This document shows positions 43,546 to 52,237 of a stretch of 64,000 nucleotides of DNA, piece after piece; position 1 is the first letter of the stretch, and every line of letters starts with the position of its first letter. Position numbers and translations under genes: made by a program. The DNA is from JAIRMO01 sp046533115 (lineage in GTDB: Bacteria > Spirochaetota > Spirochaetia > Treponematales > Breznakiellaceae): assembly GCF_046533115.1 (NCBI RefSeq), contig NZ_JAJQRC010000005.1, positions 1 to 64,000 on the forward strand. Reading direction: 5' to 3'. The notes beneath the pieces are model-generated. The model was not told the origin of the DNA. It made no database searches and saw only the letters and a program-made list of their open reading frames with translations.

Positions 43546-44592
43546 TTACAGCCTGGCCCCGCCCCACATTTGATTGATGTAGCGGCGGACAATAAAGGTA
43601 AACACTAGGGCGGGGATAATCAAGATAATGCTCCCGGCGGCGGCATACTGGGTGCCGCTGGAAGTGGTTCCTATGGCCTTATAAACCACCAGGGAAAGGG
43701 TCTGATTCCGGCTAGTCAGAATAAGCGCCGAGATGGTATCGTTCCAGGCGGTGTTAAAGGCGTACATGGAACTTGCCGCCAGGGCGGGAAAGGCCAGGGG
43801 CAGGGTGATATGGATAAAGGTCTGGAAAGCACTGGCGCCGAAGATGAGGCTTGCCTCTTCCAGTTCCCGGTTTATTCCCATAAAGATACTGGAGGTGATC
43901 CACGCGGTCAGGGCGATATTGGGAACCGAATACAAAAGGGCAAGGCCGAGCTGGGTATCAAAGAGGCCGAAACGGATGAGCTGTTTTGCCATGGGTATGG
44001 ATATTCCTACCACCGGGAACATCCGGACCACGAGGATCCCCACATTGATCTTTTCCTTAAACCGAAAGTCATAGCGGGCCATGGCAAAACCCGCCATGCT
44101 GCCCAGGGTGAGGGAAATGAGTATGGTGAGCAGGGAAACGATGATGCTGTTTTTAAGGGCCGGCGCGGCGTTGTTTACGATCTTAAAAAACTGGGCAAAG
44201 TTATACAGCGGAGCCTTCGCATAGGAAAATTCCCGGGGCCCTTCCCGTAAGGTACGGCTGAAATCTTCGATTAATTCCTGCCCGGTTTTATTCACGTTAT
44301 ACTGGCGCTTAAAATGGTTCTCCAGCCGGGCCGGGTCGGCGCTGGTAATAACCGAACGGTAGCCCCTGCCGTCCCGCCGGTCATAGAATATTTCAAATTC
44401 GTTGTTTTCCGCGGGGGCGACCTTGACCGTAACCCGCATGGACGGAATGATCCGCTTGGGAGACTCGCTCATCTCCACGGCGCTGGAAAGGGCCACCGCC
44501 CCAAAATAAAGCAGGGGGATCACCACCAGCATCACCATGCCGGCCAACACCAGGGCTATCACTGTTTTTTGGATAATGCCGTATTTATCCAT
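43546..44592 (-). CDS. CUT1 ABC transporter permease, MalG-like, with long extracytoplasmic insert
   Basis: The 348-residue protein has a first helix (TVIALVLAGMVMLVVIPLLYF), then about 110 residues outside the membrane (residues 33-142, including VAPAENNEFEIFYDRRDG) before the usual five helices; ordinary MalG proteins lack a loop of this size in this place. The EAA motif is ELEEASLIFGASAFQTFIHI. It overlaps the MalF-like permease by one base (TGATG), so they are translationally coupled. The loop may touch the binding protein or substrate. Confidence 0.9.
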   Translation of the reverse strand: MDKYGIIQKTVIALVLAGMVMLVVIPLLYFGAVALSSAVEMSESPKRIIPSMRVTVKVAPAENNEFEIFYDRRDGRGYRSVITSADPARLENHFKRQYNVNKTGQELIEDFSRTLREGPREFSYAKAPLYNFAQFFKIVNNAAPALKNSIIVSLLTILISLTLGSMAGFAMARYDFRFKEKINVGILVVRMFPVVGISIPMAKQLIRFGLFDTQLGLALLYSVPNIALTAWITSSIFMGINRELEEASLIFGASAFQTFIHITLPLAFPALAASSMYAFNTAWNDTISALILTSRNQTLSLVVYKAIGTTSSGTQYAAAGSIILIIPALVFTFIVRRYINQMWGGARL

Positions 44593-45473
44593 CAGAGGAC
44601 CTCCAGATACGTTCCCCGTTTGCTGATCCGGTAATATACCAGGGTTACCGCAAAGACAATGACCGTGGTGGTAAAGGAATAGGTAAAGGCCAACTTTCCG
44701 GAAGTATCAAGGCCGGGAATAATATCCTCGTAAAAGGCGATGCGCTCCACCAGGAAGGGAACCTTGCCGTGGCCCAGGACCATGACGGTGATGGCCCAAA
44801 CCTGCACCGCCGCAATGAGCCTGAGGATTATGGAAGTCATGATCGACGGCCGCAGGATGGGGAGGGTAATGTCCCTGAATATCCGCCACTTGCCGGCGCC
44901 GAAGGTATAGGCCGCTTCCCGCATTTCCTTTTCTATGCCCTGGAGCCCCGCGGAAAGGATGATCATCACCGAAGGGGTGACCGTCCAGGTATCGATGAGG
45001 ATGATGAGGAGCAGGGCGGAAAAACCCTCGGCGTTCATAAAGAGCAGGGGGTCCGTAACGAGCCCGGTTCCCATGAGCAGGGAATTTATCCAGCCGTCTT
45101 TAAAAAGCCCGGTTTTCCAGAGGATGGCCACCGCCGTGGGGGTAATGGCCATGGGGATCATGGCGATAAACATGAGAAAGTTAGAAAACTTGAATTTGAT
45201 GTTGAGAAAAACCGCCAGCACCAGGGCGATAGCATACTGGAGGACCACGGAGATCCCGGCAAAGAGGGCGGTGTTTACCACGGACTGAACAAACAGATCC
45301 GATTCCGCCATGAGGCGGAAATTCCCCGTCAGGGTAAAGCCGCCCTCAAGGCCGGTAAAAACTTCGGCAATCCCCTCCAGTACCGGTATGAGCCAAAAGA
45401 CCGCGTAGTATAAAAAGGCCGGGCCCATGAGCAGCCAGGGCGCGGAAGCGCGGCCAAGGGTAAATTTTTTCAT
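44592..45473 (-). CDS. CUT1 ABC transporter permease, MalF-like
   Basis: The start at 45473 (MKKFTLGRASAPWLLMGPAF) is used because the longer frame only translates CACGAAC repeats (a run of FVKFVK residues). It has six helices and the EAA loop EKEMREAAYTFGAGKWRIFR. Of 293 residues, it is the first permease after the binding protein gene at 45696-46967; the gap of 222 bases holds a palindromic repeat. A GGGGG-rich RBS precedes the ATG. Confidence 0.92.
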   Translation of the reverse strand: MKKFTLGRASAPWLLMGPAFLYYAVFWLIPVLEGIAEVFTGLEGGFTLTGNFRLMAESDLFVQSVVNTALFAGISVVLQYAIALVLAVFLNIKFKFSNFLMFIAMIPMAITPTAVAILWKTGLFKDGWINSLLMGTGLVTDPLLFMNAEGFSALLLIILIDTWTVTPSVMIILSAGLQGIEKEMREAAYTFGAGKWRIFRDITLPILRPSIMTSIILRLIAAVQVWAITVMVLGHGKVPFLVERIAFYEDIIPGLDTSGKLAFTYSFTTTVIVFAVTLVYYRISKRGTYLEVL

Positions 45474-45511
45474 GTGCCCCCTGTGTACAACAAACTGATA
45501 AAAGAAAATAA

Positions 45512-45674
45512 CCACGAACCACACAAACCACACGAACTTCACGAACTTCACGAACTTCACGAACAAAAGTGTGAATTTTATGCAAAAGTTCGTGGTGTTC
45601 GTGTCAAATCAAGCCTATCTTTCAAGAATAATCCCAAAAATCAAAGCATAAAGGTCTGTTCGTGTGGTTCGTGG
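45512..45674. repeat. CACGAAC palindromic element inside the CUT1 operon
   Basis: CCACGAACCACACAAAC (45512) faces GTTCGTGTGGTTCGTGG (45658-45674), with one mismatch, and three tandem CACGAACTT units (about 45531-45558) face AAGTTCGTGGTGTTCGTG. The 163-base hairpin lies between the binding-protein gene and the permease genes in the transcript, where such stems commonly set differential expression. Confidence 0.85.
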
Positions 45675-45695
45675 TCCTCTTAACGATCCTTTAGC

Positions 45696-46967
45696 TTAAT
45701 TCCGCAGGGCCGTAACCTTGGCGTCAAGATCCCGGAGGAAGGCGTCGGAAGGAACAGCCTTGGAACTCACCGCCTGGTTAAAGGCGTCATGGTAGAGGAG
45801 CTTTACCGCGTTCCAATCCTTGTACTGGGTAGAAGGCACCCCGCTGACTATGGTACTGCCCAGCATCTTGTTCCCCGCGGTCATTATCACATCCCCCGTT
45901 CCCAGGAGGGGGCCGACTTCGTTGATGGGGCTCAACACCCCGCCGTTGTTGACGCAGAAATCATAGTTGTTCTGGGGAGTGGTAACAAAGTCGATCCATT
46001 TTTGGGCCAGATCCAGGTGGGGCGCCCCCTTCTGAATCCCCCAGCACCACGCGCCGGAGGTGGAACCGGCCCCTTTGCTGCCCTTGGGCGCGGCGCCGAT
46101 GACCCATTCATTGGGGGCCGCATTGTAGGCTATACCGATGGGGCTCATGTGGGCAAAGGTAAGCCACACGTCACCACTGCGCATGGGGTCCGTGGGGGCG
46201 GTATACTGGGCCTGCTCGGGATAAAAGGCGTTTCCCGCCGCCAGGGCGGCGATAAGCTCCAGGGCCTTCTTAAAGCCCGCGGAAGTAAACTCGGGAAAAC
46301 CGCCCCCGTAGGCAAGGCTCATACCCGCCATGGGGTAGAGCAGCTGGGAACCCTGGTTATTGGCGGGCATCATGGTTTTTCCCACCCCCTCGCCCCGGGC
46401 GATATTGACCGCCCACTGGACATACTGCTCCCAGGTAATGCCGTCGATGACGTTCTGCCTGGTAAGGCCCGCAGGCAGATACTTAAGGGCGTCCACATTG
46501 GCGGCCAGGATATAGACATCAAAGGTATTGGGAACAAAGTAACGGACGCCGCCTTTATTGGTGGTTTCGTCGTACATTTTGGTGAGGGTAATCCCCCTAT
46601 GGATGAAGGGGGAAATATCCTCCATCCAGCCGCCGTTCACATAGGGGGTCATGTTGGCGGTATCCACGTAGACTATGTCGCTGATCAAGTTTTTGGTGTC
46701 CTGTTCACTTTCGATCTTCCGAATCGTATCGGCCTGGGAAATAAATTCCACATTTACCTTGACCCCGTACTGGGCCTCGAACTTTTTGACGTACACATCG
46801 ATGAAATACTCTTTTTCCGCAGGCTGGGGGGTTCCGCTATATACGAGATTCAACTCCCTTGAACCCCCGGCCCCGGTCTGGCTTTGGGAACCTCCCCGTG
46901 CAAAAGCCGAAACGGCGCATACAAACAGGGCCAGAACAAGACAAAGCATTGTTTTGGTGGTTTTCAT
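45696..46967 (-). CDS. Extracellular solute-binding protein of the CUT1 transporter
   Basis: The start at 46967 follows CAGGAGGAAGAAA and gives a signal peptide (MKTTKTMLCLVLALFVCAVS) ending in AFARGGSQSQTG; an earlier ATG at 47027 lies in the leader. The 423-residue protein has the periplasmic type 2 fold of sugar binders, with LNLVYSGTPQ, ISDIVYVDTANM and SGAWCWGIQKGAP. First gene of the operon with two permeases and an ATPase. It acts in the periplasm or at the inner membrane. Ligand unknown. Confidence 0.9.
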   Translation of the reverse strand: MKTTKTMLCLVLALFVCAVSAFARGGSQSQTGAGGSRELNLVYSGTPQPAEKEYFIDVYVKKFEAQYGVKVNVEFISQADTIRKIESEQDTKNLISDIVYVDTANMTPYVNGGWMEDISPFIHRGITLTKMYDETTNKGGVRYFVPNTFDVYILAANVDALKYLPAGLTRQNVIDGITWEQYVQWAVNIARGEGVGKTMMPANNQGSQLLYPMAGMSLAYGGGFPEFTSAGFKKALELIAALAAGNAFYPEQAQYTAPTDPMRSGDVWLTFAHMSPIGIAYNAAPNEWVIGAAPKGSKGAGSTSGAWCWGIQKGAPHLDLAQKWIDFVTTPQNNYDFCVNNGGVLSPINEVGPLLGTGDVIMTAGNKMLGSTIVSGVPSTQYKDWNAVKLLYHDAFNQAVSSKAVPSDAFLRDLDAKVTALRN

Positions 46968-47045
46968 TTTCTTCCTCCTGGTAATTTTAATATTTGAGGC
47001 TGTTTTAAAAACAACCAAATTGGTCAAACCCGTGTATATGAGCCG

Positions 47046-47073
47046 CTTTCAAACCCCGAGCAAGTTTTGAAAG
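47046..47073. repeat. TTTCAAA-type inverted repeat upstream of the binding-protein gene
   Basis: CTTTCAAA (47046-47053) faces TTTGAAAG (47066-47073) within a GAG...CTC frame. It is 79 bases upstream of the CUT1 binding-protein start. It shares CCGCTTTCAAA with 63657-63690 and resembles 4226-4264. Operator or dispersed repeat. Confidence 0.5.
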
Positions 47074-47125
47074 AGACTCATTATGATAGTTTAACACAGG
47101 TGGCTGCAAAAAGCAAAAATTTATA

Positions 47126-49129
47126 TTAAATTCCGGAGAAATTTACCCGCACCCCCAGGGTTATGGTCAGGCCGGGCATATAATAATCGTCAAAGGACTC
47201 GTAACTTTGGTTGAGGATATTACGGAGGACCGCGAAGACCGAACAATTCCTGCCGATCCCCTGGGTGAGGTTGGCGTTTAACAGAAAATACGGTTTTAAG
47301 CCGGTGAGGTTGACCGTATCCGCATAGCGCCGGCCTTCGTAATGGCCCGAAAGCTGGAGGGAGCCGCCATAGCCCCGGAAGCCCCGTGCCCAGGGCAGGG
47401 CCAGGGAAAGTCCCACCGTATGCCGGGGCATATAGGGGATCCGTTTGTCCGAGGCAAAGGAATAGCCGTAACTCAAAAGGTAACTCAGCAGGTAGTGGTA
47501 GGAAAAGGAAAGGCCGATTTTTTCAAAGGGAGGGCGGGAAAGGGGGAAGTCAAGGTCCAACTTTGCGTCCAGGCCGAAAAAAACCGCCTCCCCCACGTTG
47601 GTGGGCTTCCAGGTACCGCCGGAGGGATACCAATGGATGGAATCGACGGTCCATTGGGTAAAGAAAAATCCCTCCAGGCGTATCCGGTCATTGGCCTGAT
47701 ATGCGGCGCCCAGGTCCGCGCCCCAGCCGTCTTCGCTTTTTAGGTCCGGGTTGCCGTAGAGCCCGCCCCCATTCCAGTAGAGGTCCTCAAAATCGGGTAT
47801 TTTGAAGCTGCGGAAATAGTTGTTTTTGAGGGTAAGGGCATCCGTGGGGGTCCAGACAAAACCGAGCTTGGGAACGGGCACTATCGGCGCGGTTCCGCTC
47901 CCCGGGAAAACCGCCTTGATCGACGGGATGAGGAGAACCCGCCGCATGGGCTGAAATTCCGCGGTCAGGTAGAGGCCGCCGTCGTGCCGGTCACGGCGGC
48001 CCATGTCCGTGGAATCCAAAAAGGCATAGCGGTAGTCCCCTCCCAGGGTGAGGGTGAGCCAATCCAGGGGATACCAGGTCCAGCGGTTGATCGCCGTGAG
48101 GACCTGCTGATCGTGCCGGGAAGCGGCGGCATACTCCCGCACCGACCAGGCATAGGACAGGGAAGCCTCGCTGGAAAGCTCGTCCCGAAAGGCCCGGGGC
48201 ATATCCAGCAGCAGGTTCTGCCGGGTGGAGAAATCCCGCTGGGATTCCCCCCTATCGGAAGTTCCCGAAAGGGGGATGGTTTTGTCGCCGTAGGAGAGGT
48301 CCCCGCCGAGGATGAGTTTTGCCTCATCCGGCAGATCCCGGATATAGGAGAGGGAGCCGCCGGTATCCCATACCTCATTACTTTCCCGGCGGAGGGTTCT
48401 GCCGTAATAGTCCTTGAAAAGAAAATGATTCCCCGCACGGTTGGCGAAAAGCCCCCCGGACCAGGAGGATTTTTCGGCGCCGTAGCCCAGGGAAACGGTG
48501 AAGTTTTGGGTGTCAACCAGGTCCTGCCATTGGGGGTCCTGATCGCCGGAGCGGGGTTTGTAGTATTTCCCCGGCAGGGCGGCGGTATTCGCAAAACTGC
48601 CCCCAATCCGCAGGCCCGGGGCCTCTTTTTTAACGGTGATGATATTGATGACCCCCCCCAGGCTGCCGGATACGTTGTATTTGGAATCGGATCCCCCATA
48701 GATAACCTCGATCCGGTCCACGGAGGAGAGGTCCAGGAGGAAAATGTCGAAGTCGCCGGTCATGGGGGAATTTACGGGGACCCCGTTGATAAGAAAGGCG
48801 ATCCGCTGCGAATCAAAGCCCCGCATGTTGATGTCCGTCTGGTTCCCGTAGGGGCCGTACCGGGTAAGGCCCAGGTCGAGGGTCTCCTGCAAAAGAACCG
48901 CCAGGTCCGGGGCATGGGCGTTTTCAATTTCTTCCCGGGTGATTACCGTTAACTGCTGGGTAGTTTCCGGGCTTGCGGTGATGGTGATGCCCTCCAGGTC
49001 TTCCAAAAGGAGGACCTCCTCATCGAAAAAATCATCCCCTTCCTCCGCCTCCTGCGGGAAAAGGGACGCCAGGACGAGACAAAAAAGTATAAAAGCCGGG
49101 AACAATTTCCCGGCCCTGGGGAAAAACAT
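47126..49129 (-). CDS. TonB-dependent outer-membrane receptor, probable cobalamin transporter (BtuB-like)
   Basis: A 667-residue beta-barrel protein with signal peptide (LFPAFILFCLVLASLFP), a plug domain (about 50-170: ITREEIENAHAPDLAVLLQE, NMRGFDSQRIAFLINGVPVN, GGVINIITVKK) and a barrel ending in an aromatic strand (VRVNFSGI). The TonB-box-like LEGITITAS lies at about 45-53. It is the second gene of an operon led by a cobalamin riboswitch, which fixes the likely substrate as vitamin B12. Its energy would come from TonB/ExbBD, not seen here. Its ATG is eleven bases after the stop of the small lipoprotein gene. Confidence 0.9.
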   Translation of the reverse strand: MFFPRAGKLFPAFILFCLVLASLFPQEAEEGDDFFDEEVLLLEDLEGITITASPETTQQLTVITREEIENAHAPDLAVLLQETLDLGLTRYGPYGNQTDINMRGFDSQRIAFLINGVPVNSPMTGDFDIFLLDLSSVDRIEVIYGGSDSKYNVSGSLGGVINIITVKKEAPGLRIGGSFANTAALPGKYYKPRSGDQDPQWQDLVDTQNFTVSLGYGAEKSSWSGGLFANRAGNHFLFKDYYGRTLRRESNEVWDTGGSLSYIRDLPDEAKLILGGDLSYGDKTIPLSGTSDRGESQRDFSTRQNLLLDMPRAFRDELSSEASLSYAWSVREYAAASRHDQQVLTAINRWTWYPLDWLTLTLGGDYRYAFLDSTDMGRRDRHDGGLYLTAEFQPMRRVLLIPSIKAVFPGSGTAPIVPVPKLGFVWTPTDALTLKNNYFRSFKIPDFEDLYWNGGGLYGNPDLKSEDGWGADLGAAYQANDRIRLEGFFFTQWTVDSIHWYPSGGTWKPTNVGEAVFFGLDAKLDLDFPLSRPPFEKIGLSFSYHYLLSYLLSYGYSFASDKRIPYMPRHTVGLSLALPWARGFRGYGGSLQLSGHYEGRRYADTVNLTGLKPYFLLNANLTQGIGRNCSVFAVLRNILNQSYESFDDYYMPGLTITLGVRVNFSGI

Positions 49130-49139
49130 CGGAGCCCGT

Positions 49140-49658
49140 TTACTGTCTGGTCTGCGGGGTGGCTGCGGTTAACTCACCGCCATAAAGGGCTATGTTTTCC
49201 AGCTTAAATTTCTCCCGGGCAAGGGCTAACGTGGTTACCTCCACCGGGACTGTGTAATCGGCAACGGTATAGGCGCTTCCCAATTTTACCGAATTGGCCG
49301 TTAAGTCTTTGTAATAGACCCCCTGGAATTTACCCGGCGGGTTATAGGCAGTCGGCGGGGTGGTGTATTCAACTATAATGACCCCCGAAGTGGGGGAAAA
49401 TTCGATACGATCCCGAATGTTTCCGATAAAACCATAACCATAATCACTAATATACGTTAGGGTGGTACTGGTAATTTCATAACCATCAGAACCGGAACTC
49501 CAGGTCCCGGTCAGGGTCCCGCCTCCGCCACTATCACCGCCGCTCCAATCGCAGCTTGAAAACAGAACCGAGCCCATAACCAGGCATAACAGGAAAAAGA
49601 GGGGCAGCGCCTTTCTTAGCAAAAGACTCCTGCGAAAAAGAAGGTGGGGGGAAAACAT
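49140..49658 (-). CDS. Small lipoprotein under cobalamin riboswitch control
   Basis: The 172-residue protein has a long basic N-region (MFSPHLLFRRSLLLRKALP), a hydrophobic stretch and lipobox LFSSC with Cys36, then DWSGGDSGGGG. The remaining 125 residues look like a single beta-barrel-like domain (GTWSSGSDGYEITSTTLTYI), as in lipocalin-like or DUF4923-like lipoproteins. RBS AAGGAG. As first gene after the riboswitch and before the receptor, it is a candidate B12-capture or auxiliary lipoprotein. The assignment is inference; there is no recognised family. Confidence 0.8.
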   Translation of the reverse strand: MFSPHLLFRRSLLLRKALPLFFLLCLVMGSVLFSSCDWSGGDSGGGGTLTGTWSSGSDGYEITSTTLTYISDYGYGFIGNIRDRIEFSPTSGVIIVEYTTPPTAYNPPGKFQGVYYKDLTANSVKLGSAYTVADYTVPVEVTTLALAREKFKLENIALYGGELTAATPQTRQ

Positions 49659-49784
49659 ACATTACTCCTTTCCGAAGAAAAGAGGTCCTGGGGAAAATAC
49701 CGGATGGGAAATCGGCAGTTCTCTCAAGGCCCTATCCTCGAAGCCTGAAAAATGATGACGGACCGTAACGGCCCGGCGTATATC

Positions 49785-50050
49785 AAAGTTTCCTGGCTTG
49801 CGGGTAGGGGCACACCATAGGGTATGCCCCGGCCTTTTCCGCCGGCCTTCCCGGGCAAACGGACCCTTAGGGCCCGGTTTGCCCAGTGGCGGTAACAGGA
49901 CACCGAAAATCCGCTGATTTTCAGCGCCTGTCATGACGGAATCGGTTCGTTTCGGAGCCGCTTACCAAGTTCCGAAACAAATTCCCGGTCACAGTTACGG
50001 GATAGCGGAGGATTACCCGGCCCCAAGGGACCGGCCTCACTTCCTTTGAA
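49785..50050 (-). ncRNA. Cobalamin riboswitch aptamer
   Basis: On the minus strand the conserved order is present: GGGTAATCCTCCGC near 50010-50025, CCCGTAACTGTGACCGGG (49984-50001), CCGCCACTGGG (49882-49892), and the GCAAGCCAGG box (49792-49801). These are the core elements of the B12-element. A stem GGGCC...GGTCC (about 49758-49774) may form the expression platform before the lipoprotein start. High B12 would turn off the operon at 47126-49658. Confidence 0.9.
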
Positions 50051-50062
50051 ATATACAGGGGT

Positions 50063-50091
50063 ATTATACCATGGGTTTGAACATTTGTCAA
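50063..50091 (-). promoter_or_regulatory. Consensus sigma-70 promoter for the riboswitch operon
   Basis: On the minus strand TTGACA (50086-50091) and TATAAT (50063-50068) are separated by exactly 17 bases. Transcription should begin near 50056, a few bases before the aptamer. Confidence 0.9.
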
Positions 50092-50112
50092 AAAAAATAT
50101 GTCGTTGTGTCG

Positions 50113-50320
50113 TTAATAACTCATGTTACGCAGGAAGCATAGGATTAACCACGAACGACACGAACATCACGAACTTTTGCTTCAATATTCCAGAATTTAT
50201 ACCTGAATTCTCTTCCTTGTTCGTGGGAAAGCAGGAAAGAGGTACAGCTAAAAACGCAAATTTATCTTCCTTTTCTATTCTGTTCGTGTGGTTCGTGAGG
50301 TTCGTGGTTAAAATCTCTCC
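50113..50320. repeat. CACGAAC palindromic element, one terminal repeat missing
   Basis: It starts TTAATAACTCATGTTACGC (50113-50131), the same as 18558, continues with CCACGAACGACACGAAC and ends GTTCGTGTGGTTCGTGAGG and TTCGTGGTTA. The right terminal repeat is absent; the segment ends just short of the chemoreceptor stop codon. Inserted between divergent transcription ends. Confidence 0.85.
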
Positions 50321-50337
50321 CTACTGCAACCAGGGAC

Positions 50338-52098
50338 TTATTCGGATAGATTCCGGCCCGTGGCTATGGTTTTTGCCGCCTCCAGGGAGGCCGCTATTCC
50401 TTGACAGGCGGTCTGCACATCGGTGACGCTTTCGTTTACATCCCGGGATAAATGTTTTAAGTTTTCCACGATGCCGTGAATGGAACCGCTCTCCTGTTTT
50501 ATCATTTGGGAACCGGTCCTAACCTGGTTGGCCGTATCCCGCAGGGTGGTCAGGGCCGTTAATATCCGGCCGCCATTAGACGCCTGGGCTTCCACCGCTT
50601 CCATTACCCGGTTAAACGAACGCTCCATATCCGTTATTTCCCGGAACATCTCCTCCATGGTATCCACGGTCTCCACCGATACCTGCTGGATCCGGTCGAT
50701 CCCTTCCCGCATTTCCTTTATCTCCTGGCTGATCGTCCCCGATTCCTTGTTTGATGATTCCGCCAGACTCCGTACCTCCCCGGCCACCACGGCAAAACCC
50801 TTTCCCGCCTCCCCCGCATGGGCCGCCTCAATGGCCGCGTTCATCGCGAGGATGCTGGTCTGGGCCGCTATGTTTACCAGGGCCGCATTGGCCTCCTCCA
50901 GAAACGCCGATTGTTCCGCTATCCGCCCCAAATCTTCCCGGAGGTTTTTCAACATCTTCTGTCCGGTTTCCGAGGCCCGGCTCAGTTTGGCCGTGGTATC
51001 GTGGACCCCTTCGACCACCTTCCGCACCGCTTCAATATCCTTGACCATATGTTCTATAGAATCCGAGGATTCATCGATGTTTTTCCCCTGGGTCTCCACC
51101 GCCTCGTCCAAAGAACGGATATGATGGATGATCCCCTCCACGGATTCCGCGGTTTGGTCCACCGATTTTATCTGCCCATCCGCCTTGTTTTGTACCGACT
51201 CCATGTTCCGGGTTATCACTTCCAGGCCGTCGGAGGATTCGCGAATGGAGATATGGAGCTTGTCGCTGATGTTTTTTTGGTTTAAGTGTTCGTTGTTGAT
51301 ATAGGTCAAGGTTTTCTTGAGCTCGTCCCGGATAGTATTGAGGGCCCGCTGCATATTACCGATTTCGTCCCACCGGTTAACAGGAATTACCACATCAAAA
51401 TTCATATCCGCCAGGGCACTTCCCACATTGACCATTTCCTTGATCGGCCGGAGCAGGGAACGGGACACGAAAAAAGCCACCAGGCCGGAAACCAGGATCG
51501 CCAAACCCAGGGCTGTCCCCAGGGCGATATAGGCCTTTTGCTCCAGACCGGCAATAAAGGAGATGTCATAGTCCAGACCAAGAACAGCGGTTACCCTGCC
51601 CCCGGAAGAAAGGGGACAAAAAAGGGAGACAAAGGAGCCCCATTCGTCGGTATAGGGAGCGCTGAACTGGCGTTTCCCGGTGGCATAAGCCAGGTCCAGT
51701 TCCTCGGGAACATCCTCCGCCATATAGATCTTAAAAGCCTCGTTGGCATCGGTTATGTCATCCAGATCATCGGTGTCAAAAACAAACTGGTAGCCGGTAC
51801 CGTCATTTATCAGGAGATAGATATAGGCCAGGCCAAAGGAATCGGCAAAGACCTGCATATCCCGGGGTATCTGCCAATAGGTATCGGAATTCACCTTTCC
51901 TTCGGTTATGAGATAGTCCGGATCGGCGATAACCGGGTACCGGTGTTCTATCACGTCCGCCAGACCGGTCAGGGTTCTGACATAGGAGTCCTGAATATAC
52001 CGGTGATATTCGACATACATGACAATCCCAACCCCCAGAGCAATGAGAATACCCAAAGCGACAAAATTAAGAAAAAATCTGGTCCGCAGGCTTTTCAT
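50338..52098 (-). CDS. Methyl-accepting chemotaxis protein
   Basis: The 586-residue protein has one N-terminal membrane helix (FFLNFVALGILIALGVGIVMYV), an extracytoplasmic sensor about residues 30-190 with a PAS/Cache-like LDYDISFI, a second helix (IALGTALGLAILVSGLVAFF), a HAMP domain, then the signalling domain with the conserved hairpin IAAQTSILAMNAAIEAAHAGEAGKGFAVVAGEVRSLAESS (residues about 410-450). It would bind a ligand outside and signal to CheA through its tip. Stand-alone gene downstream of nothing in line; no methylation-site analysis was done. Confidence 0.95.
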   Translation of the reverse strand: MKSLRTRFFLNFVALGILIALGVGIVMYVEYHRYIQDSYVRTLTGLADVIEHRYPVIADPDYLITEGKVNSDTYWQIPRDMQVFADSFGLAYIYLLINDGTGYQFVFDTDDLDDITDANEAFKIYMAEDVPEELDLAYATGKRQFSAPYTDEWGSFVSLFCPLSSGGRVTAVLGLDYDISFIAGLEQKAYIALGTALGLAILVSGLVAFFVSRSLLRPIKEMVNVGSALADMNFDVVIPVNRWDEIGNMQRALNTIRDELKKTLTYINNEHLNQKNISDKLHISIRESSDGLEVITRNMESVQNKADGQIKSVDQTAESVEGIIHHIRSLDEAVETQGKNIDESSDSIEHMVKDIEAVRKVVEGVHDTTAKLSRASETGQKMLKNLREDLGRIAEQSAFLEEANAALVNIAAQTSILAMNAAIEAAHAGEAGKGFAVVAGEVRSLAESSNKESGTISQEIKEMREGIDRIQQVSVETVDTMEEMFREITDMERSFNRVMEAVEAQASNGGRILTALTTLRDTANQVRTGSQMIKQESGSIHGIVENLKHLSRDVNESVTDVQTACQGIAASLEAAKTIATGRNLSE

Positions 52099-52237
52099 GC
52101 CCTATGCCCCCCTATTGCCATAACTACCGGGGTTGGGCGGCCATCACCACTACAAACCCCGGGATCATATCGTAATCAGTTGGGGGAAAAAAAACAAGGG
52201 CGGGCGGGGAAAAACCACAAAAGTGCCGGATAGGGGC

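Noticed and set aside
45531..45562. Tandem CACGAACTT units as a CRISPR array
   Set aside because: Units are nine bases, contiguous, without spacers; part of the palindromic element.
44592..45566. MalF-like permease with the longer N-terminus
   Set aside because: The extra residues translate the intergenic repeat; the RBS and family start point to 45473.
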